Origin: Syntrophomonas sp. UBA5314
Lineage (GTDB): Bacteria > Bacillota > Syntrophomonadia > Syntrophomonadales > Syntrophomonadaceae
Assembly (NCBI GenBank): GCA_002410325.1
Contig: DHRK01000065.1
Coordinates: forward strand, 41,658-105,657
Direction: 5' to 3'
Length of the DNA stretch: 64,000 nucleotides
Shown here: one piece after another, positions 25,106 through 33,443 of the stretch
Position numbering within the stretch: position 1 is the stretch's first letter
Layout of the letters: each line of letters opens with the position of its first letter
Program-made: the position numbers and the translations under genes
The notes under the pieces: model-generated
Database searches by the model: none
What the model saw: the letters and a program-made list of their open reading frames with translations, nothing else
Told to the model about the DNA's origin: nothing

Positions 25106-25337
25106 GAATGGTTTTAAGAGTCATGCATCTGGTTCACTAAAGCAGGAGCTTGCCTTTTGGTTATCCCTATCAGTGTATTATCAACCTTTCGAGATCATAA
25201 GCTACGCAGTCTCATCTTCTTTTTACATCATCTGACATAAAAAGTATCGTATAGGTTGATTTTATTAACTCTAGTTGAATCCCAATCCATTGATGAACTC
25301 GAAACAGCTGCCTAAGATATAAACAGAGGTGAGTGAT

Positions 25338-26456
25338 ATGAAGGAAATCAATATTGCTAAAGTGCTGGTGAAAAAACGCAAGGAAAAAGGTATTACCCAG
25401 GATGAACTGGCAAGTTACATGGGCGTTACCAAAGCATCCGTTTCCAAATGGGAGACAGAACAGAGTTATCCTGATATTACATTTCTGCCCATGCTGGCAA
25501 CATATTTCAACATCAGCGTAGATGATTTAATTGACTACAAACCGCAAATGACGAAAGGGGATATTCAAAAGCTGTATAGAAAACTATCCTCCGATTTTAC
25601 ATGCAAACCGTTCGATACTGTACTGGCAGACTGCCGTAAAATTATTAAGAAATACTACTCATGTTTTCCTTTGCTGCAACAAATGGGGATACTGCTGATC
25701 AACCATGTCGAACTGCTGAAGGAGGAACCGCAAAAATCGATATCATTGATTGAGGAAGTCAGGGCTCTTTTTATCCGGGTCAAAGAGGAAAGTGATGATA
25801 TGCCGCTGAAAAAGCAGGCGTTGTTTCTGGAAGCCTATTGCAGCCTGGCTGCCGGTGATCCCAATACAGCGTTGGAGCTGCTGGATGGAGCCATCGAACC
25901 GGCGATGCCGCCCGAATCGATCATGGCGTCGGCCTACCAGATGACTGGATGCCCCCAGGATGCCAAAGCAGTATTGCAGGTCGGCATTTATCAGAATATC
26001 GTGGTTTTGTTCAATTTTTTCCCGGCCTACCTCATGCTATGCACGGATGACCCTTCGAAATTTGACGAGGTGCTGCGGCACGCGCTTGATGTTGCGGAAG
26101 TGTTTGATCTACGGCATCTGCATCCAGCCGTCCTGGTCGGCCTGTACATTTGTGCCGCTCAGGGATATATTGTCCAGAATAATCATGATAAGGCCTTGGA
26201 TATGCTGCAGTTATATACGGAGATAGTAACCAGCGATATTTACCCCCTGAGCCTGCACGGCGACAACTTCTTCGACCTGCTGGACAGCTGGCTTATAAAG
26301 CTGGGTTTTGGTCAGGATCTTCCGAGGGACGAAAAAACGATTAGGAAAAGCATGTCTGATATGGTCGCGCATAATCCGGCTTTCTCAGCACTTTTGGATA
26401 AACAGCGTTTTCAAAATATCGTTGAAAAGCTTCAAAGCCATCGTTATCAAGATTAA
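25338..26456 (+). CDS. XRE-family transcriptional regulator with helical-repeat C terminus
   Basis: The 372-residue protein starts with a Cro/CI-type helix-turn-helix (residues 4-60: KVLVKKRKEKGITQDELASYMGV, then ASVSKWETEQSYPDITFLPMLA). About 300 residues of helical, TPR-like repeats follow, which may sense a peptide or protein. The ATG at 25338 follows GAGGTGAG; a GTG three codons earlier is possible. Only 22 bases separate it from the CPBP protease gene, so they are probably co-transcribed. A degenerate copy of its start and leader lies at 24234-24411. Confidence 0.88.
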   Translation: MKEINIAKVLVKKRKEKGITQDELASYMGVTKASVSKWETEQSYPDITFLPMLATYFNISVDDLIDYKPQMTKGDIQKLYRKLSSDFTCKPFDTVLADCRKIIKKYYSCFPLLQQMGILLINHVELLKEEPQKSISLIEEVRALFIRVKEESDDMPLKKQALFLEAYCSLAAGDPNTALELLDGAIEPAMPPESIMASAYQMTGCPQDAKAVLQVGIYQNIVVLFNFFPAYLMLCTDDPSKFDEVLRHALDVAEVFDLRHLHPAVLVGLYICAAQGYIVQNNHDKALDMLQLYTEIVTSDIYPLSLHGDNFFDLLDSWLIKLGFGQDLPRDEKTIRKSMSDMVAHNPAFSALLDKQRFQNIVEKLQSHRYQD

Positions 26457-26478
26457 TAAATCTGGAGGTGAAGTTATT

Positions 26479-27426
26479 ATGGAACAGACAAAGACGATGG
26501 TAAAAAAACGGGTGATCTTATTTGTTGCTCTAACATTTGTTATAGCATGGATTATTTTTTTACTAATACCTTTGCGCGGCTTAACTTATGGAAAAGTCAC
26601 TTCCATAGTTATTATCGCGGTAGCGATGTTTGTACCCGCATTGTCCAGCATATTGACAAGACTGATAACCAAAGAGGGTTTTGGCGATATGTATCTGCGT
26701 CCGCATTTCAAGGGGAATATGAAACGCTACCTGCTTGTTTATTTCGGCCCGGCAGCCCTATTATTTTTGAGTGCAGCCGTATTTTCCCTGATTTCCCCAG
26801 GTTGGTTTGATCCGGAGCTTACTACATTAAAAAATTCAGCGGCCCACATGGGGGGGCTTACCACAAATAATCTGCTGTTGATTTATATGGTAGTAATTAT
26901 AATCATCGGCCCGCTTATCAATATTATCCCAACCTTGGGGGAGGAACTTGGTTGGAGAGGATATCTGCTTCCCAAATTACGTATGCTCTTGTCCGACCGG
27001 GCTGCATTGGTTATCACCGCTATTATCCATGGTGCGTGGCATATACCGGTTATCGTGATGGGGCATAATTACGGAACCCGCTATATAGGTTATCCTTGGC
27101 TGGGGATTTTGGCCATGATGGTGTTCATTTTTTGGCTGGGAATTATAGAAGGCGTTGTATCAATCAAATTGGATAGTGTTGTACCTGCCGCAATGATCCA
27201 TTCGGCAACAAATGCCGGCGCGGGGCTCCCAATGCTATTGGCGAAAGGCGGATATAATCCTATTCTCGGTCCAGCTGTTACCGGTCTTATCGGAGGGCTG
27301 CCGTTTATGGTTCTGGCTGTAGTATTACTTATGAAAACAGGCCATAGAGTAAAAACATTGGCAGCAGCAAGCAGTACCACGAAGCATACTAAATATAATG
27401 TTTTTGCACCCAAATTAAGCAAATAG
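26479..27426 (+). CDS. CPBP-family intramembrane metal-independent protease (CAAX protease-like)
   Basis: The 315-residue integral membrane protein has about eight helices and the family's conserved motifs: EELGWR at residues 155-160 with the catalytic glutamates, the IIHGAWHIP histidines (184 and 188), and the AMIHSATN block. Bacterial members include prenyl-protein-type proteases and self-immunity proteins for peptide toxins. GGAGG precedes the ATG; the reading frame opens upstream inside the regulator gene but that part is not translated. No bacteriocin gene is visible nearby. Confidence 0.88.
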   Translation: MEQTKTMVKKRVILFVALTFVIAWIIFLLIPLRGLTYGKVTSIVIIAVAMFVPALSSILTRLITKEGFGDMYLRPHFKGNMKRYLLVYFGPAALLFLSAAVFSLISPGWFDPELTTLKNSAAHMGGLTTNNLLLIYMVVIIIIGPLINIIPTLGEELGWRGYLLPKLRMLLSDRAALVITAIIHGAWHIPVIVMGHNYGTRYIGYPWLGILAMMVFIFWLGIIEGVVSIKLDSVVPAAMIHSATNAGAGLPMLLAKGGYNPILGPAVTGLIGGLPFMVLAVVLLMKTGHRVKTLAAASSTTKHTKYNVFAPKLSK

Positions 27427-27600
27427 GAAAGATTTGTAGTGATTTATTGCCCGAGCAATATTTGCAGTATCAGACAAACTCATATGCTTGGGGAGCTCAT
27501 TGGATAATGCGACATCCAGCAGATATTCCGTCAGGTGAAGGCCGCGAGAATCAAAATTACCGGATAAACTTATTATTCGAGGCTGAGTTAAAATATAGTT
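27427..27600 (-). other. Open frame without a start, unassigned
   Basis: On the minus strand a frame continuing from the tRNA-Lys terminator reads plausible protein-like sequence (LTEYLLDVALSNELPKHMSL) and stops at 27415. It has no ribosome binding site and would be read through a strong terminator. It may be the remaining end of a gene or chance. Confidence 0.2.
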
Positions 27601-27611
27601 ATAATAAAAAA

Positions 27612-27640
27612 ACCCTCCGAAGTCCGGAGGGTTTTTAATT
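27612..27640 (-). terminator. Terminator of the tRNA array (direct repeat partner of 6534-6592)
   Basis: On the minus strand ACCCTCCG pairs with CGGAGGGT around a 5-base loop and is followed by a run of Ts. It ends the five-tRNA transcript. Together with the tRNA-Lys 3' end it is duplicated at 6534-6592. Confidence 0.85.
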
Positions 27641-27644
27641 TTCT

Positions 27645-27720
27645 TGGTGAGCCATGCTGGACTCGAACCAGCGACACCCTGATTAAAAGTCAGGTGCTCT
27701 ACCGTCTGAGCTAATGGCCC
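27645..27720 (-). tRNA. tRNA-Lys (anticodon TTT)
   Basis: The acceptor strands GGGCCAT and ATGGCTC pair, the anticodon stem CCTGA/TCAGG carries a CTTTTAA loop with anticodon TTT, and the T arm and CCA are encoded. It is the last tRNA of a five-gene array. A 3' fragment of it is duplicated at 6.5 kb. Confidence 0.95.
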
Positions 27721-27725
27721 TAATA

Positions 27726-27800
27726 TGGCTGGGGTGGATGGATTCGAACCAACGAATGACGGAGTCAAAGTCCGTTGCCTTACCGCTTGGCTACACCCCA
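27726..27800 (-). tRNA. tRNA-Gln (anticodon TTG)
   Basis: The acceptor TGGGGTG pairs with CACCCCA, the anticodon stem ACGGA/TCCGT carries anticodon TTG, and CCA is encoded. It is the fourth gene of the array. Confidence 0.95.
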
Positions 27801-27846
27801 ACGTTGAAAGCATACCGGGTACACTTGCGGACGGTCAGGGCTTAAA

Positions 27847-27924
27847 TGGGGTGGATGATGGGATTCGAACCCACGACCCCCAGAGCCACAATCTGGTACT
27901 CTAACCAACTGAGCTACATCCACC
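27847..27924 (-). tRNA. tRNA-His (anticodon GTG)
   Basis: The anticodon stem CCAGA/TCTGG carries anticodon GTG. The characteristic extra 5' G (position -1) opposite C73 is encoded, as is CCA, giving 78 bases. It is the third gene of the array. Confidence 0.95.
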
Positions 27925-27939
27925 AAGCTACTTTCAAAG

Positions 27940-28016
27940 TGGCGTCCCCGGAGGGATTCGAACCCCCGACCCACGGCTTAGAAGGCCGTTGCTCTGTCCG
28001 GCTGAGCTACAGGGAC
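27940..28016 (-). tRNA. tRNA-Arg (anticodon TCT)
   Basis: The acceptor GTCCCTG pairs with CGGGGAC, including a wobble. The anticodon stem ACGGC/GCCGT carries anticodon TCT for AGA codons, and CCA is encoded. Confidence 0.95.
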
Positions 28017-28025
28017 TGACATAAA

Positions 28026-28099
28026 TGGAGCGGGTGAAGGGGATCGAACCCTCGCAACCAGCTTGGAAGGCTGGGGCTCTACCATTGAGCTACACCCGC
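28026..28099 (-). tRNA. tRNA-Gly (anticodon TCC)
   Basis: The acceptor GCGGGTG pairs with CACCCGC, the anticodon stem CCAGC/GCTGG carries anticodon TCC, and CCA is encoded. It is the first gene of the array, 11 bases after the -10 box. Confidence 0.95.
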
Positions 28100-28110
28100 C
28101 CGCAAAGTGT

Positions 28111-28139
28111 ATTATACAATTAATAGAATTGTATTTCAA
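28111..28139 (-). promoter_or_regulatory. Sigma-A promoter of the five-tRNA array
   Basis: On the minus strand TTGAAA (28134-28139) and TATAAT (28111-28116) are separated by exactly 17 bases and lie just upstream of tRNA-Gly. It should drive the whole Gly-Arg-His-Gln-Lys array. Confidence 0.85.
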
Positions 28140-28489
28140 GCGACAATTGTATTTTATAATATGCGCATTTTCCGCACTTTGAGTCCATGCCGGACCTGAA
28201 TCCAACCAGACCAGGGCCGGTAACGGCCAACTAAATAAGGAAAGCGCCCTGACTAAGGCAACATCAGACCATGTTATTATGCTGCAATTTAGTATAAAGT
28301 ACAAGAGTATCAAGAGGGGAGGTTAAAAGTAAAAAGGCCTGAACCTCCCTATTGTCCAGGAAATAACATGGAAAGGCGGTTGAGGGAGCGTTAAACTCTC
28401 ATCGTTTAAATAAATAAAAAGCTTAAATCCTAAAGGGAAAATATGGGTGATAAAGAACTAATAGCTAGTACCATTAGGAGGAGTAGATT
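28140..28489. other. Intergenic region
   Basis: Between the tRNA promoter and the YdbC gene I see no gene. It presumably holds the rightward promoter for the gene at 28490. Confidence 0.4.
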
Positions 28490-28723
28490 ATGAGTGAGCT
28501 GAAATACGAAATCATTAAGACTCTGGGGGTGTTGTCCGAGGGCAGCAGGGGGTGGCAGAAAGAGATCAACCTGGTTAGCTGGAATGGCCGAAACCCCAAA
28601 CTGGATGTGCGTGATTGGAGTCCCGATCACCAGCGTATGGGCAAAGGTCTGACCTTTACCCGGGAGGAGCTTAAAAAACTGAGGGACTTTATAAACAGCA
28701 TAGACCTGGATGAGCTGGATTAG
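28490..28723 (+). CDS. YdbC family, PC4-like ssDNA-binding protein
   Basis: This 77-residue protein matches the small Firmicutes family YdbC, a homologue of the eukaryotic coactivator PC4 that binds single-stranded DNA. Characteristic segments are GWQKEINLVSWNGRNPKLDVRDW and MGKGLTFTREELKKLRDF. The length is typical. AGGAGGAG precedes the ATG. It is monocistronic. A role in DNA repair or transcription is likely from the fold only. Confidence 0.85.
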   Translation: MSELKYEIIKTLGVLSEGSRGWQKEINLVSWNGRNPKLDVRDWSPDHQRMGKGLTFTREELKKLRDFINSIDLDELD

Positions 28724-28999
28724 GGAAAAGGCCTATATCGCTCTCTGTGGGCCTTGGTTGGACCTGCCCTTAAAGGCACATACTCCATAAATGATCCGGT
28801 TATGCCGAAGCTCCGCCCGATAAACCCAAGCGCCAGCTTGCTTCCTTCTTCTTTATATGGCGGCCCTTTCCAGGTGATCGAAACCTTAACTATTCAATAG
28901 GAGAACATCAAAATTGTGCACGAATAGGTTATTACCTACCAAATCCAGCAATAAAGTGCAATAATGTTAGGTATATCGGCTGAAAGGCAGTGATACAGA

Positions 29000-30004
29000 G
29001 TGGCCGGCCAGATCAGGGAAATGAATATATTGCGTGGCTTTGCAATATTCGCAGTGGTCCTGTTTCATTGTTACATAATCAACCCTCAGACATGGCCTAT
29101 ATTTTACTTTGTGTACAGTTTTGTAGGAAACTGGGTCCTGCCCGTGTTTATGGTGGTTGCCGGATTTTTTAGCGTAAAGATCTGGGATATAAAAACCGTA
29201 CCCCAGTATCTGGAATTTGCAAAAGATAAGGTCCGTCGCCTGGCCATTCCCTATCTGGTCTTGAGCTTGGTGGCCATACCAATAAAGTTGATGCTAAACA
29301 GCTATTCCTACCGGCCTTTAGAACTGAATATGCTGCTCCAGGATGTTTTCCTCTATCCCGGCAATCATCCGATAGCGTTGTTCTGGTTTATTTATACCCT
29401 GTTTATTTTGTTTATAATTACCCCGTTGTTCAACCGGATCTCTTTAAACAAGGCAACCTTCGCAGCCCTGGTGCTGACCTTCCTGCCTGTAAGCACAAAA
29501 CTTTTCTTATTATCTGAAGTGATCCATTTCCTCTTTCCTTTCCTGCTCGGCATGGTCATCCGTCGCCATTACGATAAATTTGTGGCACTTGAAAACAAGC
29601 CGCTGCTAGCCGTTGTCGCTTTCCTTGTACTGCTGCTGCCCACGGACATTGGTAATGTGGTGGTTCCCCCCCGATTATTCAGTTTGGGGATTGAACTGGG
29701 TGGAATTATGTGGGCTTTGACAACCTGCTACCTCTTGCGCGATAGTCGCTATTTGGGAACGATTTTTGAGAATATCGGTATATACAATTATGACATCTAC
29801 CTTCTGTCCTGGTTTTTCCAGACCGCTGTCCGGGTGGTTTTTTATCAGATGCTTGAGTGGGATGTCAACCTGGTTGCCTCGCTGATGGCATTGACCGGAA
29901 TTGCAGGCCCCATGCTGATTTCAAAATACTTTTTGAGGAAATTTGACTTGACCAACCGGTTTATTCTGGGGAACAAACCGGCCAAAGTTCAAGTACCGGC
30001 TTAG
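29000..30004 (+). CDS. Acyltransferase 3 family integral membrane protein (second copy)
   Basis: The 334-residue protein has about ten membrane segments and the family start MNILRGFAIFAVVLFHCYI, whose histidine is the catalytic type. VLPVFMVVAGFFS follows. It resembles OafA/YrhL enzymes that modify surface glycans. It is not a close copy of the gene at 5206-6222. The GTG start at 29000 has AAAGG twelve bases upstream; an ATG at 29021 is an alternative that would trim seven residues. Confidence 0.8.
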   Translation: MAGQIREMNILRGFAIFAVVLFHCYIINPQTWPIFYFVYSFVGNWVLPVFMVVAGFFSVKIWDIKTVPQYLEFAKDKVRRLAIPYLVLSLVAIPIKLMLNSYSYRPLELNMLLQDVFLYPGNHPIALFWFIYTLFILFIITPLFNRISLNKATFAALVLTFLPVSTKLFLLSEVIHFLFPFLLGMVIRRHYDKFVALENKPLLAVVAFLVLLLPTDIGNVVVPPRLFSLGIELGGIMWALTTCYLLRDSRYLGTIFENIGIYNYDIYLLSWFFQTAVRVVFYQMLEWDVNLVASLMALTGIAGPMLISKYFLRKFDLTNRFILGNKPAKVQVPA

Positions 30005-30155
30005 CCAATATGCTCGAATAACGATAAAGCTCCCCGACCAGGGAACTTTCATTGCGAAGTTAATTTATGTATATTAAATATGAAGTAATCCGAGATAAAA
30101 ATGCATTTATTGGCAGTTGCGGGCCGGTGGGCAAAATTTATGCCTTGAAGTATAA

Positions 30156-30232
30156 TGGTCGGGGCGACAGGATTTGAACCTGCGACTTCCTGATCCCAAA
30201 TCAGGCGCGCTACCAAGCTGCGCTACGCCCCG
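30156..30232 (-). tRNA. tRNA-Pro (anticodon TGG)
   Basis: The acceptor CGGGGCG pairs with CGCCCCG, the anticodon stem CCTGA/TCAGG carries anticodon TGG for CCA codons, and CCA is encoded. A promoter lies just upstream on the minus strand. Confidence 0.95.
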
Positions 30233-30241
30233 AACTTCTTT

Positions 30242-30271
30242 ATGATACCATCAGGCCTTGAGCCGTGTCAA
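30242..30271 (-). promoter_or_regulatory. Sigma-A promoter of tRNA-Pro
   Basis: On the minus strand TTGACA (30266-30271) and TATCAT (30242-30247) are spaced 18 bases apart, directly upstream of tRNA-Pro. Confidence 0.75.
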
Positions 30272-30338
30272 TTTACCCCAGCAGGCGGGATATGATGGAT
30301 AAGTACTGAAAATTTTGTACAGGGTGAGGTGTTTTTTA

Positions 30339-31139
30339 TTGACCGGAATATTGTTAAATCCTGTAGGCCAGGTGCTCAATGCGATAGAAGAGCCCGAGGA
30401 TATGCCCCCGGGTGGGGTGGATTCAACTATTGAGATATTTCCCGAATTCTATGATGCCCTCTTGCATATCGAATCAAACTCTCACCTGTGGGTCTTGTCC
30501 TGGTTTCACAAATCAGCCCGTGACGTGCTGCAAGCAGTGCCGGGGCGGGTAAATCCTGATCTGCCTTTATACGGAGTGTTCTCTCTGCGTTCTCCCAACC
30601 GTCCTAACCCCATCGGTTTGAGCCTGACCCGTTTGGAAAAACAGGAAGGCCGCTTTCTTTTGGTCAAGGGACTGGATGCGCTCAACCATACCCGGGTGCT
30701 GGATGTAAAACCCTATGTGGAAAACGACTGTGTTTTCTCCCCCCAGACCCCCTATTTAAAGGCCATGAGCCGGGAAGCGCGCCTCTTTTACCTGTCCCGT
30801 TTGGCGCGCGCCCACCACCAGGAAGAATGCCCCGACTTTAACCTGGCGGTGCGCATGGCTTTGATAGCCGAAGAATTTTTGGGGCAGCTGAATTCTTCAT
30901 TCGTTTTGCTGGAGGTCAAGGGATCTCCCTGCCTGGCCGATTGCCTGCAGGGGATAAGCAGGGCGCGTTTCTCCAACCCTCCACGCTTCATATTCCATCC
31001 TGATTCGGGACCGGCTGAGAGTACCTGGAGGCGGCAGGAACGGTGGATAAAAATCAAGGCCCGGTATGCCTGGCAGGACGCGGCCCGGCCGGAAAACGAC
31101 GACGAGCTCTTCGAGATCGCGCGCTCCCCATCTGTTTAA
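30339..31139 (+). CDS. TrmO-like (TsaA/UPF0066) protein with C-terminal FmdE-like extension
   Basis: The first 140 residues form a TsaA/UPF0066 domain with the signature YGVFSLRSPNRPNPIGLS. The E. coli member TrmO methylates the t6A37 base of threonine tRNAs using S-adenosylmethionine. A C-terminal part of about 120 residues (HHQEECPDFNLAVRMALIAEEFLG, then CLADCLQGISRARF) resembles a degenerate FmdE-type domain, with C/ADxxQ spacing but few metal ligands. The TTG at 30339 follows GGTGAGGTG; the frame is open 8 codons upstream. The protein is longer than ordinary TrmO (about 235 residues with a different C-terminal domain). Confidence 0.8.
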   Translation: MTGILLNPVGQVLNAIEEPEDMPPGGVDSTIEIFPEFYDALLHIESNSHLWVLSWFHKSARDVLQAVPGRVNPDLPLYGVFSLRSPNRPNPIGLSLTRLEKQEGRFLLVKGLDALNHTRVLDVKPYVENDCVFSPQTPYLKAMSREARLFYLSRLARAHHQEECPDFNLAVRMALIAEEFLGQLNSSFVLLEVKGSPCLADCLQGISRARFSNPPRFIFHPDSGPAESTWRRQERWIKIKARYAWQDAARPENDDELFEIARSPSV

Positions 31140-31146
31140 GGCCGGC

Positions 31147-32007
31147 TTAAGGAACGTTCGAGCCGGTCTTCATATCATAAGCCTCCTGCAAGGCGATCAA
31201 GGTTCTATAATCTGCTGTGCCGGACAGGGGCAGGCGGTGTTCGCTTTGAAAGCGCAATATCGCCGACCTGGTTTTTCCACCGAAATAACCGTCCAGCGGG
31301 CCCGGTTTATAGCCCAGTACCATAAGTTGTTGCTGGGTCTGCCTTACCATCCGGGAACGGCTGCCCAATGTCAGCATGCCCCGGGTCTCTACCTTTCCTA
31401 CAATATTCACCGGTGTTCCGATGGGCGTCAGGGGGTAAATCTTAATTACATCCTTATTGTACATTCTGATACAGCCATGGCTGGCCCTCTTGCCAATCGA
31501 CTTGGGGTTGTTGGTGCCGTGGATTCCATATCCGCCCCAGGGAACGGAAAGGCGCATCCAGCGGGCCCCAAAAGGCCCGCCCGGGTCTACCGCCTTCTCG
31601 GTTATGGTCCAGTTGCCGATCGGGCTGGGTGTTTTGGGTTTCCCTACCGCTACCCGATAGGTAGTTTTTTTGTTGCCCAAAATGAAGTAGAGGCGCCGGC
31701 GGGAAACGTCCACGGTGATAGTGGGCTGTTCAGTCACAAGTTCAGGAAGCGGGCTTAATGATAGGGACGCCTCTTGATAACGGTGCAGCCGTAGCCAGGT
31801 TTCGGCGCCGACCAGACCATTGTCTTGGAGCCCGCTCTGCTGTTGAAACCTGCGCACGGCTTCCGCTGTGGGCAGGTCAAACAGGCCTTGGGGCAGGTCT
31901 GAAAAAAAGCCGCTGGCTTTGAGCAGCTTTTGCAGATACAAAACATCAGGGCCCTGTATAGGCGGATGGCGGTGATAAAGCAAGCGGCTGGCAAAATTCA
32001 TAGACAT
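31147..32007 (-). CDS. L,D-transpeptidase with two peptidoglycan-binding domains
   Basis: The 286-residue protein has the order PG-binding domain (about 15-75), YkuD catalytic domain (95-210), PG-binding domain (215-275). The YkuD core IHGTNNP and SHGCIRMYN supplies the active-site histidine and cysteine. Such enzymes make 3-3 cross-links or attach proteins to peptidoglycan, often in the spore or cell wall. No signal peptide is evident, which is common for Firmicutes YkuD proteins. The start at 32007 has AGGAG four to five bases upstream; an ATG two codons later is possible. It converges with the TrmO-like gene. Confidence 0.92.
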   Translation of the reverse strand: MSMNFASRLLYHRHPPIQGPDVLYLQKLLKASGFFSDLPQGLFDLPTAEAVRRFQQQSGLQDNGLVGAETWLRLHRYQEASLSLSPLPELVTEQPTITVDVSRRRLYFILGNKKTTYRVAVGKPKTPSPIGNWTITEKAVDPGGPFGARWMRLSVPWGGYGIHGTNNPKSIGKRASHGCIRMYNKDVIKIYPLTPIGTPVNIVGKVETRGMLTLGSRSRMVRQTQQQLMVLGYKPGPLDGYFGGKTRSAILRFQSEHRLPLSGTADYRTLIALQEAYDMKTGSNVP

Positions 32008-32146
32008 CGCTCTCCTGCTTTTTAAAGTATTCTATGTAAGATTTGCCCAAATGGAGCCCCGCGAGAAGGAGAGAAGATGGACATGGAAATAATTTACTTA
32101 TATTGGAAGGAAAAGTAAATAGCCTTGCCGAATTTATCTGTTAAAC

Positions 32147-33403
32147 ATGAATCAGGTGAAGGAAGTGAAGAATGTGGAAGAACTACCGTCCATTAAACCT
32201 CTTTTGGATGCAGCTGAGGAATATTATCAGCTCCACAACGTCAGCCGCGCCCTGTTTTGTTACCAGCAGGCTTTAGAATGGGACGTTCCGGATCGTCGTC
32301 TGTGGAAAGGGCTGGCCAAATGTCACTTTATTCTGGGAGATTTTGATGAAGCCCTGCAATACTGGGAGAAAGCCGCCGGATTGGGTGAGCTTGACGAAGA
32401 GGTTGAGAACCGGCTGGGGCTTCTTAAGAGTCCATCATTTCAGTCATGGCTGAAAAGGATGAGCGAGGCGGTAAAGACTGTTGAGATGAAAGATTATCCT
32501 AGAGCCAGGGACCTGTTTATGGATTTGCTGGAGGAGAAGGATGGGGTGGTGTCGTTATATCAAATCCTTGGTCTGACCCACATGGCCTGTTCCGATTCAG
32601 GGAGCGCCCGCCGGGTATGGAGCAAGGGACTGCAGTTTGATTCTTCCAATCCCATGCTTTTAAAATATCTGCAGTCTCTGGATGAAATTGAGAAGGGCGG
32701 GGAAGCTGAAACGGAACCGGAAGAGAGGGTGGAGTCCTCCAAGTACCGGCTTATTTTGGGTTCTACAGCGGTTGTAATACTGGGATGCCTGGGCTTTTTT
32801 CTACTTAGCCGCTTGGGTATTTACGTCAATAAGCCCGCCGGGCAGGCGGTCCCGGCTAATCAACCGGTCTATACTACCATAAAAAATGAGCCAAGCCCCG
32901 GGGCGGCGCCGGCAGCGGTCCAGTCTGAAACAAAGCCGGTTTCACGCGGCGCCGGCAACGTAACTGAGCGAATAGATCCTTTGGTCAGTGGGAAAGAAGC
33001 GGCTAATCAAATGGAAAGTAAGGGAGAATGGCAGCTTTACCGGGAGGGGTTCATAGATTATCTCCGGGGCGACTTCGGCGGAGCGCGACGGGCTTTCGGC
33101 CTGGTGGTAAACAAGAACAGCGGGAGCTACGTAAACCGGGAGTCGCTTTATTACCTGGCCCGAATTAATTATTTGATAGGGGACAGTGAAGACGCGGAAG
33201 CCTGTTTCCAAAAATATCTGGGACAGTTTGCTGGGACTGATTACTATGACGATAGTCTTTATTTTCTGGGATGCATTTATTATCAGACGGGACGCGAAGA
33301 GCAAGCCCGCGCCATGCTTCGCAAGTTGGAAGCAGTTGAGCCTCACAGCGGATACCTTTCCAGTAAGAGCAGTAGAGAAATTTTAAATTCAGTCCGGGGA
33401 TAA
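32147..33403 (+). CDS. TPR-repeat membrane protein
   Basis: The 418-residue protein has TPR-like repeats in its first 190 residues (for example LWKGLAKCHFILGDFDEALQYW) and a charged linker. One membrane helix follows (about residues 202-222, LILGSTAVVILGCLGFFLL), then a proline/alanine-rich outer linker. A second TPR block is at the C terminus (GDFGGARRAFGLVV, SLYFLGCIYYQTGREEQA). Two TPR blocks on opposite sides of the membrane suggest a scaffold in envelope assembly. The ATG at 32147 has no clear ribosome binding site. It lies between the L,D-transpeptidase and sortase genes. Confidence 0.78.
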   Translation: MNQVKEVKNVEELPSIKPLLDAAEEYYQLHNVSRALFCYQQALEWDVPDRRLWKGLAKCHFILGDFDEALQYWEKAAGLGELDEEVENRLGLLKSPSFQSWLKRMSEAVKTVEMKDYPRARDLFMDLLEEKDGVVSLYQILGLTHMACSDSGSARRVWSKGLQFDSSNPMLLKYLQSLDEIEKGGEAETEPEERVESSKYRLILGSTAVVILGCLGFFLLSRLGIYVNKPAGQAVPANQPVYTTIKNEPSPGAAPAAVQSETKPVSRGAGNVTERIDPLVSGKEAANQMESKGEWQLYREGFIDYLRGDFGGARRAFGLVVNKNSGSYVNRESLYYLARINYLIGDSEDAEACFQKYLGQFAGTDYYDDSLYFLGCIYYQTGREEQARAMLRKLEAVEPHSGYLSSKSSREILNSVRG

Positions 33404-33443
33404 ACCCGGTTGGTGCTCGAAGGCTGCTTTGCCCACCGTCTGA

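Noticed and set aside
6954..27426. Active integrative element
   Set aside because: Despite the tRNA-Lys repeats there is no integrase, relaxase or phage structural gene; at most this is an old, immobile island.
27415..27974. Long minus-strand frames across the tRNA cluster
   Set aside because: They are translations of tRNA genes, with the usual tRNA-derived peptide patterns; only the tail at 27427-27600 is left as unassigned.
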